Below are positions 1 to 8,064 of a stretch of DNA of 57,030 nt, piece by piece. The stretch spans positions 1 to 57,030 of the forward strand of contig NZ_JAKHSK010000031.1 of the NCBI RefSeq assembly GCF_023499215.1, in the 5' to 3' direction. Made by a program: the position numbers and the translations under genes. This stretch comes from Zunongwangia pacifica (GTDB lineage Bacteria; Bacteroidota; Bacteroidia; Flavobacteriales; Flavobacteriaceae). A model generated the notes under the pieces. That model saw only the letters and a program-made list of their open reading frames with translations. It did no database searches and was not told the origin of the DNA. Each line of letters opens with the position of its first letter. Position 1 is the first letter of the stretch.

Positions 1-24
1 TAGTCCGATAGCCTATGAAAAGAA

Positions 25-56
25 ATTGATTCTGAAAAGTACTTTTCAGAATCAAT
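25..56. repeat. 32-bp perfect palindrome
   Basis: The arms at 25-40 (ATTGATTCTGAAAAGT) and 41-56 are exact reverse complements with centre AGTACT and no loop. A short T run follows at 66-70. It may be the hairpin of a terminator for a gene left of the window, or a bidirectional one, but the T run is 9 bases away from the stem, so the role is not certain. Confidence 0.5.
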
Positions 57-120
57 CAATCACTATTTTTAATAATGAAATGTAAATTTAAAAACGGTCA
101 ACACTAATTAGGGATGTTCA

Positions 121-271
121 AGGAATCAGGATTGAAATGCTGAATTTTGAATGAAGTTTCTCCATTCCGCGGCCTTCTATCGAAATGACTTCTAGTTAAA
201 ATTGCTGATTGCTGAAAGCTAAAGGCTGCCTGTTAATTGATAATTGTTTATTGAACTTTGCCCACTGCCTA
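121..271. repeat. Long inverted repeat, left copy
   Basis: This stretch matches the reverse complement of 9071-9225 over about 150 bases. The best block is 182-262, where the reverse complement of the right copy is almost identical. It contains the common flavobacterial intergenic motif TTTCTCCATTCCGC...CGAAATGAC and an AGCT-rich part (GCTGAAAGCTAAAGGCTGCC). There is no convincing gene in 1-281. Confidence 0.75.
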
Positions 272-281
272 CTGAGACTGC

Positions 282-1409
282 TTACTGAAAAAACCTTCTT
301 CCTTTCCAATGATACCCACCAAAAAGAGAACGAAAAGCAACGTAAACCGAAAAAAACGGATGCAATACGCTACTTATTATATAATGCCGCATCAAAGATT
401 CCTGATTAAAAAACTGGCTGGCCTTATAAAGCAACACGAAATCTAAGTTGAATTTCACTAAGAAAATGATCATAAAATAAGGAAAAGGAAACAGCTTAAA
501 AATGCCCAAAAGCAGACTCAAACTAAAAGTCAGGTTCATAATAAAAACAATCAAACCGGTAAGTTTAGCGAAATTACTGGTGTATGCCGAGGTTTTTGAT
601 GCCCAGCGAATTCGTTGCTGTACCAGTTTTTTAAAATCATTCAGCGGTTTGGTAGTCACTACAGCGAACTTATCTTTAAGAAAAGTTACTTTTAATTGCT
701 GTTTGATAAATTTTTGAAGTAAAAATACATCGTCACCACTGGCGATATTAGAGTTTCCTTCAAATCCATTTTGTGCAATAAAAGCTTCTTTTTTGTAACA
801 AAGATTAGCGCCATTAGCCATAAAAGCTTTGTGTATTCCAAAAGCACCAGCACCAGAAATTTGCAGACTTAAAAAGTCAAGTACTTCAAAAGCAGTGCTG
901 AATTTTACGTTTTCAGCTTCGATAGTCACCGGTGCGGCGATCATCGCCGGGTTGTTTTTTATAATTTCAGTATTAAAACTCTGTAACCAGTTTTGCGGCA
1001 CCTTACAGTCGGCATCGGTGGTAAGAATATACTCAAATTGGGCAATTTCGATGGCGGTTTTTATGGCGTCTTTTTTTGGGGAATTAGAACTTCGGTGGTT
1101 TTGTAAAGCCTTCAGTTGAAGCTGAGGTTGATTTTCGATACATTCAGCAATAATTTTTTCTGAATCATCTTCAGATTCGTCATTTACCAATAAAATTTCA
1201 AAACGCTCTAAAGGATAATTCAGTAATGATAAACTTTCGAGTAATTCGGGTAGATTTTCGGCTTCATTTCGAAATGGGATGACGATAGAAAAGTTGTTTT
1301 CAGGAGCTTCGTAATCGTACATCGGTTCTTCAAGTTTTTTCCATCCTTTTAAAAATGCAATCATTAAGGCGGCGTAAGAAAGGGCGATTAAAACAACGAA
1401 TATTAACAT
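282..1409 (-). CDS. Membrane glycosyltransferase, family GT2
   Basis: This 375-residue protein has a GT-A fold glycosyltransferase domain between membrane helices. One helix lies at about 2-20. The nucleotide-sugar site shows SIVIPFRNEAENL (41-53), the DxD-type motif TDAD (131-134), GDD (225-227) and the QxxRW-type motif QQRIRW (264-269). Three or so helices follow from about 283 to 350. This layout is that of processive or polyprenol-dependent GT2 enzymes that act at the inner membrane. The donor and acceptor cannot be told from sequence. It is divergent from ruvC, with 127 bases between the starts, and stands alone on its strand here. Confidence 0.9.
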   Translation of the reverse strand: MLIFVVLIALSYAALMIAFLKGWKKLEEPMYDYEAPENNFSIVIPFRNEAENLPELLESLSLLNYPLERFEILLVNDESEDDSEKIIAECIENQPQLQLKALQNHRSSNSPKKDAIKTAIEIAQFEYILTTDADCKVPQNWLQSFNTEIIKNNPAMIAAPVTIEAENVKFSTAFEVLDFLSLQISGAGAFGIHKAFMANGANLCYKKEAFIAQNGFEGNSNIASGDDVFLLQKFIKQQLKVTFLKDKFAVVTTKPLNDFKKLVQQRIRWASKTSAYTSNFAKLTGLIVFIMNLTFSLSLLLGIFKLFPFPYFMIIFLVKFNLDFVLLYKASQFFNQESLMRHYIISSVLHPFFSVYVAFRSLFGGYHWKGRRFFQ

Positions 1410-1485
1410 GAAGCTGGTTTTCTTTTTCCCGAAATGCTAAAGTTTCGGTACTCGATTGGTAATTTATCGCAAAGATAGATTTCCG

Positions 1486-1493
1486 TAGCTTTG
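1486..1493 (+). promoter_or_regulatory. Probable -7 box of the ruvC promoter
   Basis: TAGCTTTG fits the Bacteroidota -7 consensus TAnnTTTG and lies 44 bases before the ruvC start. A clear -33 TTTG was not found at the right spacing. Confidence 0.45.
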
Positions 1494-1536
1494 CAAAAGA
1501 GGAATACTTTAATTTCCTTGTCAAAAAATCACGAAT

Positions 1537-2091
1537 TTGAGCGAAAAGATCATTTTAGGAATCGACCCGGGAACCACCATTATGGGGTTTGGATTGATAA
1601 AGGTGAAGAATAAGCAAATGGAGTTTTTGCAGCTGAATGAGCTTCAGCTAAAAAAATATGATGATCACTATGTGAAATTAAAAGTGATTTTTGAAAGGAC
1701 CATAGAGCTTATCGATACTTTTCATCCCGATGAAATAGCGATTGAAGCACCTTTTTTTGGGAAAAACGTACAATCGATGTTAAAGTTGGGAAGAGCGCAG
1801 GGGGTAGCAATGGCTGCCGGACTTTCACGTGAGATCCCGATTACAGAATATCTTCCTAAAAAGATTAAAATGGCCATTACCGGAAACGGAAACGCCAGTA
1901 AAGAACAGGTCGCTAAAATGCTGCAAAGCATGCTAAAATTAAAATCCCTGCCAAAAAACCTGGATTCTACCGATGGACTCGCCGCTGCGGTGTGTCATTT
2001 TTATAATTCCGGTCGGCCAGATATTGGTAAAAGTTATACCGGTTGGGATGCCTTTGTAAAACAAAATCCGGGGAAAGTCAAAAACCAATAA
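1537..2091 (+). CDS. ruvC: Holliday junction resolvase RuvC
   Basis: RuvC is the endonuclease of the RuvABC complex. It cuts Holliday junctions symmetrically during recombinational repair. The protein has 184 residues, normal for the family. All four acidic catalytic residues can be placed: D10 in GIDPG, E70 in IAIEAPFFG, and D143 and D146 in [14 protein letters not shown]. The start is a TTG codon: it gives the usual [13 protein letters not shown]-terminus and there is no ATG close by upstream in frame. The gene is followed directly by a GC-rich repeat and then hemW on the same strand. Confidence 0.96.
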   Translation: MSEKIILGIDPGTTIMGFGLIKVKNKQMEFLQLNELQLKKYDDHYVKLKVIFERTIELIDTFHPDEIAIEAPFFGKNVQSMLKLGRAQGVAMAAGLSREIPITEYLPKKIKMAITGNGNASKEQVAKMLQSMLKLKSLPKNLDSTDGLAAAVCHFYNSGRPDIGKSYTGWDAFVKQNPGKVKNQ

Positions 2092-2191
2092 TCCCCTAAC
2101 CCCAAAGGGGAATTTAACCCAAAATTGATGGCGGACTTAGAAAATTTTACGAATGAGAAACTCCTCTCCTTAGGGGAGGCTGGGAGGGGGA
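2092..2191. repeat. GC-rich paired palindromic repeat overlapping the hemW 5' end
   Basis: Two G/C-rich hairpins stand out in an AT-rich context: CCCCAAAGGGG at 2100-2110 and CCTCTCC-TTA-GGGGAGG at 2163-2179, followed by GGGAGGGGG at 2182-2190. They look like two members of one repeat family in opposite orientation. The second lies inside the hemW reading frame and encodes about residues 11-22. Families of this look (C-run, TTAG or TTTG centre, G-run) are common between genes in Flavobacteriia; that last point is from general knowledge. Confidence 0.6.
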
Positions 2192-3315
2192 AGGGAATCT
2201 ACATCCATATTCCATTTTGTAAGCAGGCCTGTCATTACTGCGATTTTCATTTTTCAACCTCATTGAAGAAAAAAAGTGAGCTGGTAAGTGCGCTGCAAAA
2301 GGAGTTAATACTTCGGAAAGACGAGTTGCCAGATGAACCGATTCAAACCATTTATTTTGGTGGCGGGACGCCGAGTTTGCTGAATTTAGAGGAATTGAAT
2401 GCCATTTTTGAAACGATCTATGCGGAATTTACCATTGCTGAACATCCTGAAATTACGTTGGAAGCGAATCCTGATGATCTTTCTGAGGACAAAATAAATG
2501 AACTGGCCAATTCAAAAATTAACCGACTAAGTATTGGCGTACAGTCTTTTTTTGAAGAAGATTTAAAACTGATGAACCGCGCTCATAACGCTGAAGAAGC
2601 ATTAACATCTATAAAGTTAGCGATATCCAAATTCGATAATATTTCGGTCGATTTAATCTATGGTGTCCCGGGGATGACTAACGAGCGCTGGCAAGAGAAT
2701 ATACAGATATTACTGGATTTAGGTATTCCGCATATTTCCAGCTACGCCTTAACAGTCGAACCCAATACCGCTTTGCAAAAATTTATCGAAAAAGGAAAAG
2801 TAAAACCGGTAGATGATGCCGCTGCGGCGCAACATTTTGAGCTGTTAAGAACGACATTAAAGAATGCGGGTTTTGAACATTATGAATTTTCTAATTACGG
2901 AAAACCCGGTTATTTTTCAAAAAACAATACCGCATATTGGCTGGGAAAGCCCTATTTAGGAATTGGCCCTTCTGCACATTCTTACGACGGAAATTGCCGA
3001 AAATGGAATATTGCCAATAACACACTTTACATTAAGGCCATCGAAAAATCTGAACTGCCGCTTGAAGTTGAAGAATTAAGCATTACAGATTGTTACAACG
3101 AATATATCATGACCCGCTTACGAACCCATTTTGGAGTTGATCTGGGTGAAATCGAAACCAAATTCGGTGAAAAATACCTTCAATATTTGAAGGGACAGTC
3201 GGTTGTTCTTTTTGAAAAAGAGCTTTTAAAAATTGAAAATAACGTAATACATATTACGGAAAAAGGAACCTTTTTAAGTGACGGCATTGCTGCCGATTTG
3301 TTTTATATCGATTAA
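2128..3315 (+). CDS. hemW: Radical SAM protein HemW (HemN-like)
   Basis: This is a HemW-type radical SAM enzyme of 395 residues from the ATG at 2128; a TTG at 2125 would add one residue. The cluster motif CKQACHYCDF (CxxxCxxCxF) carries F after the last cysteine. That is the HemW pattern; true oxygen-independent coproporphyrinogen oxidase HemN has a fourth cysteine (CxC). Other family motifs are GGGTPSLL, EANPDD and GVQSF. HemW is thought to be a haem chaperone. The roughly 20 residues before GIYIHIPFC are unusual and come in part from a repeat, so translation might start differently from homologues. Confidence 0.9.
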   Translation: MADLENFTNEKLLSLGEAGRGKGIYIHIPFCKQACHYCDFHFSTSLKKKSELVSALQKELILRKDELPDEPIQTIYFGGGTPSLLNLEELNAIFETIYAEFTIAEHPEITLEANPDDLSEDKINELANSKINRLSIGVQSFFEEDLKLMNRAHNAEEALTSIKLAISKFDNISVDLIYGVPGMTNERWQENIQILLDLGIPHISSYALTVEPNTALQKFIEKGKVKPVDDAAAAQHFELLRTTLKNAGFEHYEFSNYGKPGYFSKNNTAYWLGKPYLGIGPSAHSYDGNCRKWNIANNTLYIKAIEKSELPLEVEELSITDCYNEYIMTRLRTHFGVDLGEIETKFGEKYLQYLKGQSVVLFEKELLKIENNVIHITEKGTFLSDGIAADLFYID

Positions 3316-3408
3316 GATTAAGATCGCTTCGCTGTTAGAAATTAGATATGAGAATTTAGATTTTAGAAGTGCACTTTTATTCAAAGCATCTAAATCATTT
3401 AAGAAGAC

Positions 3409-3801
3409 CTATTCTTTACTTGCAGCCGGATTCGTTCTAAAAATATAAATATATGCAGTCGTAAAAAGTACATAGATCACGGTAAGTGAAATAAAAATCT
3501 CTGGATGTTGTTCGATATCAAATGCTATTTTAAAGAAAGCAACAGCGCCAACACCAAAATGCATTAAATTTCCGAAAGAAATAGGTTTGTTGTAAATCCC
3601 ACCAATAAGAGTTCCTTTGGCCATCCAATTTAAAATTGCAAAGCCCAGGTACAAAGCACTAAGTGTTTTCAAAAATAAAACTGTGATAAGGTTGGGTTCA
3701 ATATTTAAAAAGTTAAGTATTTCGGTGGGTAAAAAAGAGATAAAAAGTCCTAAAACTGCTAAGAAGAAGGCACTGGCAGTCATGACGATACTTGTTTTCA
3801 T
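3409..3801 (-). CDS. Small integral membrane protein, function unknown
   Basis: The 130 residues form about four hydrophobic helices (near 6-25, 40-58, 80-95 and 102-120) with short loops. I do not recognise a named family. The gene is convergent with hemW (93 bases between stops) and has no partner on its strand. The 93-base gap holds a decayed repeat (CTTCGCTGTTAGAAATTAGA) and no clear terminator. Coding status rests on length, a good ATG start and the regular helix pattern. Confidence 0.75.
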   Translation of the reverse strand: MKTSIVMTASAFFLAVLGLFISFLPTEILNFLNIEPNLITVLFLKTLSALYLGFAILNWMAKGTLIGGIYNKPISFGNLMHFGVGAVAFFKIAFDIEQHPEIFISLTVIYVLFTTAYIYIFRTNPAASKE

Positions 3802-3893
3802 TTTTGGTAAAATTTAGATTTCGTAACAAGTAAGTAGAATATTATTACAGTTTGTTACACAATTTATATGGGCAGGAAACCAGCGAAAAATAT

Positions 3894-3930
3894 CTAAACC
3901 TCACAGGTTTTCAAAACCTGTGAGGTTTAG
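3894..3930. repeat. REP-like palindrome, copy 1
   Basis: A perfect palindrome with 18-bp arms around a single C at 3912; the left arm is CTAAACCTCACAGGTTTT. It has the longest arms of the five copies in the window. It lies between divergent genes at 3801 and 4172. The next 240 bases hold AGCT-rich decayed repeat sequence and the small palindrome CTCGAT-A-ATCGAG at 4071-4083. Confidence 0.85.
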
Positions 3931-4171
3931 CGAGAGCATTTTTATTTTAGTAATCTTTTAGCTGCCGGCTGAGAGCTAAAAGCTGAAAGCTAATATTGAT
4001 AATTTGAAAATGGAATATATTGATCACTGCAAGCTACAACTGCCAACTTCAAAAAATATCGCTAATTTTACTCGATAATCGAGATTAAATGATCAGCGAC
4101 TTGTGCTGAGTCGGCTTATTTGTCGATTAAGAAGTAAAACCGCTTATATCATTACGTTTAGACCATAGAAT

Positions 4172-4918
4172 ATGCTTGCAAAAATTCAGTTTGAGGGAGA
4201 AAGTTTTACGATCGATTTTTCAAAACCTATCGATATATCGCTGAGTTTGCGTGGGGACGATAAAAACCCGATTGCATGGTATTTAGATGCGCCTAAAATC
4301 ACGCCTTTTAAGGATGGAAATTTTGTGGGAAAAGTTTCAGAAGGGGCTTCGGTAAATTTTAATAGTATTCAGTTTAATCCGCATGGTCACGGTACGCATA
4401 CCGAATGTGTGGGGCATATCAGCAAAGAATTTTTCAGTATCAATCAAACACTTAAAAATTTCTTTTTTAAAGCGAAACTAATATCTGTAAGTCCGCAACT
4501 TCAGAGCGAAGATCAGGTCATTTCCGCAGCAATAATTAAAGCGCAAATTGGTGATACGTGCCCGGAAGCTTTGGTGATAAGAACGCTGCCGAATTATATC
4601 GAAAAGCGAAGTAAAAAATATTCGCATACCAACTGGCCATATTTATCTGAAGAAGCCATGCTCTTTATTCGGCAGTTAAATGTCAAACATTTGCTAATCG
4701 ACCTGCCATCTGTAGATAAAGAAAAAGACGAAGGTAAATTACTGGCGCATAAAGCGTTTTGGAACTATCCTAAAAATACGCGCTTTGAGGCTACGATTAC
4801 AGAGTTAATTTATGTTCCGAATCATGTGCCCGACGGTGATTATTTTCTGAATTTACAAATCGCTTCTTTCGAAAATGATGCTTCGCCTTCCAAACCTGTT
4901 TTATATAAAATTCAGTAA
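4172..4918 (+). CDS. Cyclase family protein (kynurenine formamidase-like fold)
   Basis: A 248-residue member of the metal-dependent cyclase/hydrolase family that includes bacterial kynurenine formamidase. The signature HGHGTHTECVGH (about 71-82) is the family HxGTHxDxxxH motif, with glutamate at the usual aspartate position. No signal peptide is seen, so it is likely cytoplasmic. It is the first gene of a tight run of six genes; the next begins 3 bases after its stop. Its substrate is unknown. A second, distant family member is at 53928-54617. Confidence 0.85.
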   Translation: MLAKIQFEGESFTIDFSKPIDISLSLRGDDKNPIAWYLDAPKITPFKDGNFVGKVSEGASVNFNSIQFNPHGHGTHTECVGHISKEFFSINQTLKNFFFKAKLISVSPQLQSEDQVISAAIIKAQIGDTCPEALVIRTLPNYIEKRSKKYSHTNWPYLSEEAMLFIRQLNVKHLLIDLPSVDKEKDEGKLLAHKAFWNYPKNTRFEATITELIYVPNHVPDGDYFLNLQIASFENDASPSKPVLYKIQ

Positions 4919-4921
4919 TCA

Positions 4922-5272
4922 ATGAACGTAACGCTTAAACTCGAAGAACTTGCTAAACTTTGTTTAGGTATCTTCGCTTTCAATTTTTTAGATTATTCCT
5001 GGTGGTGGTTTGTGGGCTTATTTTTTGCTCCGGATATTGGTGCAATTGGTTATGTTTTCAATAATAAAATTGGGGCGTTTTTATACAATTTGTTTCATCA
5101 TCAGGGCCTGGCGATCCTGTTTTGGATGCTAGGTATTCACCTTCATTTTCAGGTTTTACAATTAATAGGTGTAATTTTGTTTTCTCATTCGGCATTTGAT
5201 CGTATTTTAGGATACGGACTCAAATACGAAAAAGGTTTTAAATTCACCCATCTGGGAGAAATTGTAAAGTAG
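4922..5272 (+). CDS. DUF4260 membrane protein
   Basis: This 116-residue protein fits the DUF4260 family: an N-terminal LKLEELAKL, a WWWFVGLFFAPDIGAIGY stretch, YNLFHHQGLA, and the C-terminal signature FDRILGYGLKYEKGFKFTH. About three membrane helices are visible. The function of the family is not known. It starts 3 bases after the cyclase stop and ends 3 bases before the next gene, so translation is probably coupled. Confidence 0.9.
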   Translation: MNVTLKLEELAKLCLGIFAFNFLDYSWWWFVGLFFAPDIGAIGYVFNNKIGAFLYNLFHHQGLAILFWMLGIHLHFQVLQLIGVILFSHSAFDRILGYGLKYEKGFKFTHLGEIVK

Positions 5273-5275
5273 GAT

Positions 5276-5893
5276 ATGGAATTACTTTTTATCGGGCTGG
5301 CAGCAGGAGCCATTGCAGCGTACTTTATTTTTACTGCATTTAACAAAGATCGTTCTAAGGTGAAAACCAAAGAGCAATCTGTGGTGTTAATGGAAAAAAT
5401 TAGGAGTGTTTGTAAGTTTATAACGGTAGAAGGTGATTTTTCTGAAATCTATCATTACGAAAATCTAAAAGAAAAATATATAAGCCTGATTTTCGGGAAA
5501 AAGAAGGCCATTATTTTAATCAATGCAAAGGCGCATGTTGGTTTTGATCTTAGCAAAATTAAGATGGAAAGCGATAACGAGAAAAAGCAGATTATTCTAA
5601 CCAATTTTCCAGAACCAGAATTGCTTACTATAGAAACCGATTTTAAATATTACGATAAGCGCGAGGGCTGGGCTAATCCTTTTACAACATCAGATCTCAC
5701 CGAAATTAATCGTGATGCAAAAAAGCATATTGTCGATAAGATCCCAGAGTCTCCACTGTTCGAACAGGCTAAAAAAGAAGCTTTAAACACGGTCTTGCTC
5801 ATGGAAAATATCGTACAGACCATTGGCTGGAAACTAGATTATTCGGCTTTGATTTTAGACGAAGCTGAGCAGAAAAAGATTGAGAAAAAATAA
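5276..5893 (+). CDS. DUF4230 membrane-anchored protein
   Basis: A 205-residue protein with one N-terminal helix (about 3-20) and a soluble domain that matches DUF4230: LMEKIRSVCKFITVEGDFSEIY, then KAIILINAKAHVGFDLSKI and a long charged C-terminal helix ending in a lysine-rich tail. The family has no assigned function. By topology the main domain probably lies on one face of the inner membrane. It is the third gene of the operon and is followed 17 bases later by the MmcQ/YjbR gene. Confidence 0.87.
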   Translation: MELLFIGLAAGAIAAYFIFTAFNKDRSKVKTKEQSVVLMEKIRSVCKFITVEGDFSEIYHYENLKEKYISLIFGKKKAIILINAKAHVGFDLSKIKMESDNEKKQIILTNFPEPELLTIETDFKYYDKREGWANPFTTSDLTEINRDAKKHIVDKIPESPLFEQAKKEALNTVLLMENIVQTIGWKLDYSALILDEAEQKKIEKK

Positions 5894-5910
5894 TCCTGAA
5901 AATAACCAAT

Positions 5911-6270
5911 ATGGATATCGATACCTTCAGAAATTATTGTCTGGCAAAAAAAGCGGTGACCGAGCATTTGCCTTTTGATCCTGAGACCCTTGTTTTTAAA
6001 GTGATGGGCAAAATGTTCGCTTTAGCATCTTTAGATGCCGTGCCGTTACGTGTGAATTTAAAGTGTGATCCTGAAAAAGCTTTAGAATTACGGGAAGAAT
6101 ACGATGGCAAGATTATTCCCGGTTATCACATGAACAAGCAACATTGGAATACCATGATCTTAGACGGGGAAATTCCTAACGAATTAATTTTAGAACTTAC
6201 AGACCATTCTTATCATCTTATCGTTAATAGTTTAACGAAAAAACAACAACGAGAATTCGACCAATTATAA
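5911..6270 (+). CDS. MmcQ/YjbR family protein
   Basis: The 119 residues match the MmcQ/YjbR family (CyaY-like DNA-binding fold): DIDTFRNYCLAKKAVTEHLPF, then FKVMGKMFALASLD, LKCDPEKALELRE and the C-terminal YHMNKQHWNTMILDG and SYHLIVNSLTKK. The fold has been linked to DNA binding, but no defined role is established. Its stop overlaps the ATG of the MutS-like gene by one base (TAATG), which suggests coupled translation and perhaps a shared process. Confidence 0.9.
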   Translation: MDIDTFRNYCLAKKAVTEHLPFDPETLVFKVMGKMFALASLDAVPLRVNLKCDPEKALELREEYDGKIIPGYHMNKQHWNTMILDGEIPNELILELTDHSYHLIVNSLTKKQQREFDQL

Positions 6271-8048
6271 TGACAAGACACATCGATTTTTATAAAAAAC
6301 AGATTGAAATTCATCAAAACGAAGCCGATAAACTCCATAAAAAATTACTAGCCTCCAGTTTATTGCGACTGGCTGTTTTCTTAATTATTTGTTTTCTAAT
6401 TTATTTCTTCTGGGGAAATACACAGGTGACTATTTCTTCGATCATTGGCGGGATCGCACTTTTTGTTTTTCTAGTGTCCAGGCATAGTGATCTTAAATAT
6501 AAAAGCGATAAGCAAAAAGCCATAATTCAACTCAACCAAACCGAAATTGATGTGATGCAATCACGGCGATTTCAGGATCTGCCAGATGGTAGTGAGTTTC
6601 AGGTTCCCAATCACGAATATGCGCAGGATATCGATCTCTTTGGGAGAGGTTCCTTTTTTCAGTATTTAAACCGAACCGCACTTTACGAAGGAACTAAAAA
6701 ACTGGTGAGTATTTTATTGGCAAACGATATTGAAAATATCCCACATAAACAGGAAGCACTAAAAGAACTGGCCGAAAAAGCCAAATGGCGCCAGGAATTT
6801 AGCGCTACCGCAAGTTTGGTGAAAACAACCGAATCTTCTACGACCATCGTTAACTGGTTTAAAGAATACAAACGTTTTGTACCGAAGTTTATAAAATGGC
6901 TTTCCCCTGTATTTTCGATATTATCGATAGGAGTAATTGTTGGATATGTGCTTGGGTTTGTAAGTGAATTTCAGTTACTATTATGGTTAATCGTGGGGAT
7001 TTTAATTACGGGAATCTACCTGAAAAAGATTAACTTACTTTCGGGAAGTGTTTCTAAAATTCAGGATACCTTTCACCAATATCACCAATTGTTGGGAATG
7101 CTGGAAAACGAGGAGTTTTCTTCAGCAATAATGAAAGACAAAAAGAAGGCGATTAGGACCGAAAGTAAGAAGGCTTCGCAGATTTTTAGAGAATTTTCTA
7201 AAGCCATCGATGCCCTCGATCAGCGTAACAATATGCTATTCGGGATTTTTGGAAACGGATTTTTACTTTGGGATTTACGGCAGTCGTTAAAACTTGAAAA
7301 CTGGATTGCAAACTATGGATTTCAGGTAGAAAAATGGTTTGAGGTGATCGAACTTACCGATGCTTATAATTCGTTAGGAAACTTCAGTTTTAATCATCCA
7401 GATTATACATTTCCGAAGATAAATTCCGAAGAAAAAGGAATTTCAGCAACCCAATTAGCACATCCGTTGTTACATCCAGAAAAGCGGGTAGCCAATGATT
7501 TTTATATCGACAATAAAGAATTTTTTATTGTGACCGGCGCAAATATGGCCGGAAAAAGTACGTTTTTAAGAACGGTTTCTTTACAAATTGTGATGAGTAA
7601 TATTGGTTTGCCGGTTTGTGCTGAAAATTGTGCGTACACGCCTATAAAATTAATTACCAGTATGCGAACCAGTGATTCGCTAAACGACGACGAATCCTAT
7701 TTCTTTTCTGAACTAAAACGACTTAAATATATCGTAAATCGTATACAACAAGACCGATATTTTATAATTTTGGATGAAATTTTAAAAGGAACAAACAGTA
7801 CCGATAAAGCTAATGGTTCTAAAAAGTTTGTTCGAAAATTGGTACGTTCACATTCCACAGGTATTATCGCCACCCACGATCTTAGCCTTTGTGAAATTAC
7901 CGCAGAATTACCCCAGGTAAAAAACCACTATTTTGATGCTGAAATTATTAATGATGAACTTCATTTTGATTACCGCTTTAAAGATGGAATTTGCCAAAAT
8001 ATGAATGCTTCGTTTTTATTACGAAAAATGGAGATTGTAGACGAATAG
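6270..8048 (+). CDS. Membrane-anchored MutS-family ATPase
   Basis: This 592-residue protein carries a MutS-type ATPase domain at the C-terminal end: Walker A TGANMAGKST (about 422-431), a DDESYFFSELKRL segment, Walker B YFIILDEILKGTNS and the ATHD motif. The N-terminal half differs from MutS: two hydrophobic helices lie near 29-47 and 52-69 and two more near 205-250. There is no mismatch-recognition domain and no C-terminal Smr nuclease domain. MutS-like ATPases of this sort are frequent in Bacteroidota, but their role is not known. Canonical mismatch repair is not a safe call. Confidence 0.88.
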   Translation: MTRHIDFYKKQIEIHQNEADKLHKKLLASSLLRLAVFLIICFLIYFFWGNTQVTISSIIGGIALFVFLVSRHSDLKYKSDKQKAIIQLNQTEIDVMQSRRFQDLPDGSEFQVPNHEYAQDIDLFGRGSFFQYLNRTALYEGTKKLVSILLANDIENIPHKQEALKELAEKAKWRQEFSATASLVKTTESSTTIVNWFKEYKRFVPKFIKWLSPVFSILSIGVIVGYVLGFVSEFQLLLWLIVGILITGIYLKKINLLSGSVSKIQDTFHQYHQLLGMLENEEFSSAIMKDKKKAIRTESKKASQIFREFSKAIDALDQRNNMLFGIFGNGFLLWDLRQSLKLENWIANYGFQVEKWFEVIELTDAYNSLGNFSFNHPDYTFPKINSEEKGISATQLAHPLLHPEKRVANDFYIDNKEFFIVTGANMAGKSTFLRTVSLQIVMSNIGLPVCAENCAYTPIKLITSMRTSDSLNDDESYFFSELKRLKYIVNRIQQDRYFIILDEILKGTNSTDKANGSKKFVRKLVRSHSTGIIATHDLSLCEITAELPQVKNHYFDAEIINDELHFDYRFKDGICQNMNASFLLRKMEIVDE

Positions 8049-8064
8049 CTGAAAGAAAGTTTAA

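Noticed and set aside
209-409. Open frame across the left inverted repeat
   Set aside because: It is made of repeat sequence and the 3' end of the glycosyltransferase gene on the other strand; the protein is low quality with no family signal.
2125-2127. TTG as hemW start, and likewise TTG at 9596, 21204, 35177 and 43579 for their genes
   Set aside because: An in-frame ATG lies 1 to 10 codons downstream with a better N-terminus or signal peptide; at 43579 the TTG is part of the promoter box. For ruvC, speA and the lipoprotein at 50614 the TTG is kept because no better start exists.
2128-3315. Oxygen-independent coproporphyrinogen oxidase (HemN)
   Set aside because: The motif is CxxxCxxCxF, without the fourth cysteine of HemN, and the protein is shorter than HemN.
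6866-6876. CAAACGTTTTG as a further LacI-type operator
   Set aside because: It is an imperfect match inside the MutS-like coding region, far from any promoter.
6270-8048. Canonical MutS or MutS2
   Set aside because: No mismatch-binding or Smr domain, 592 residues only, and membrane helices in the N-terminal half.
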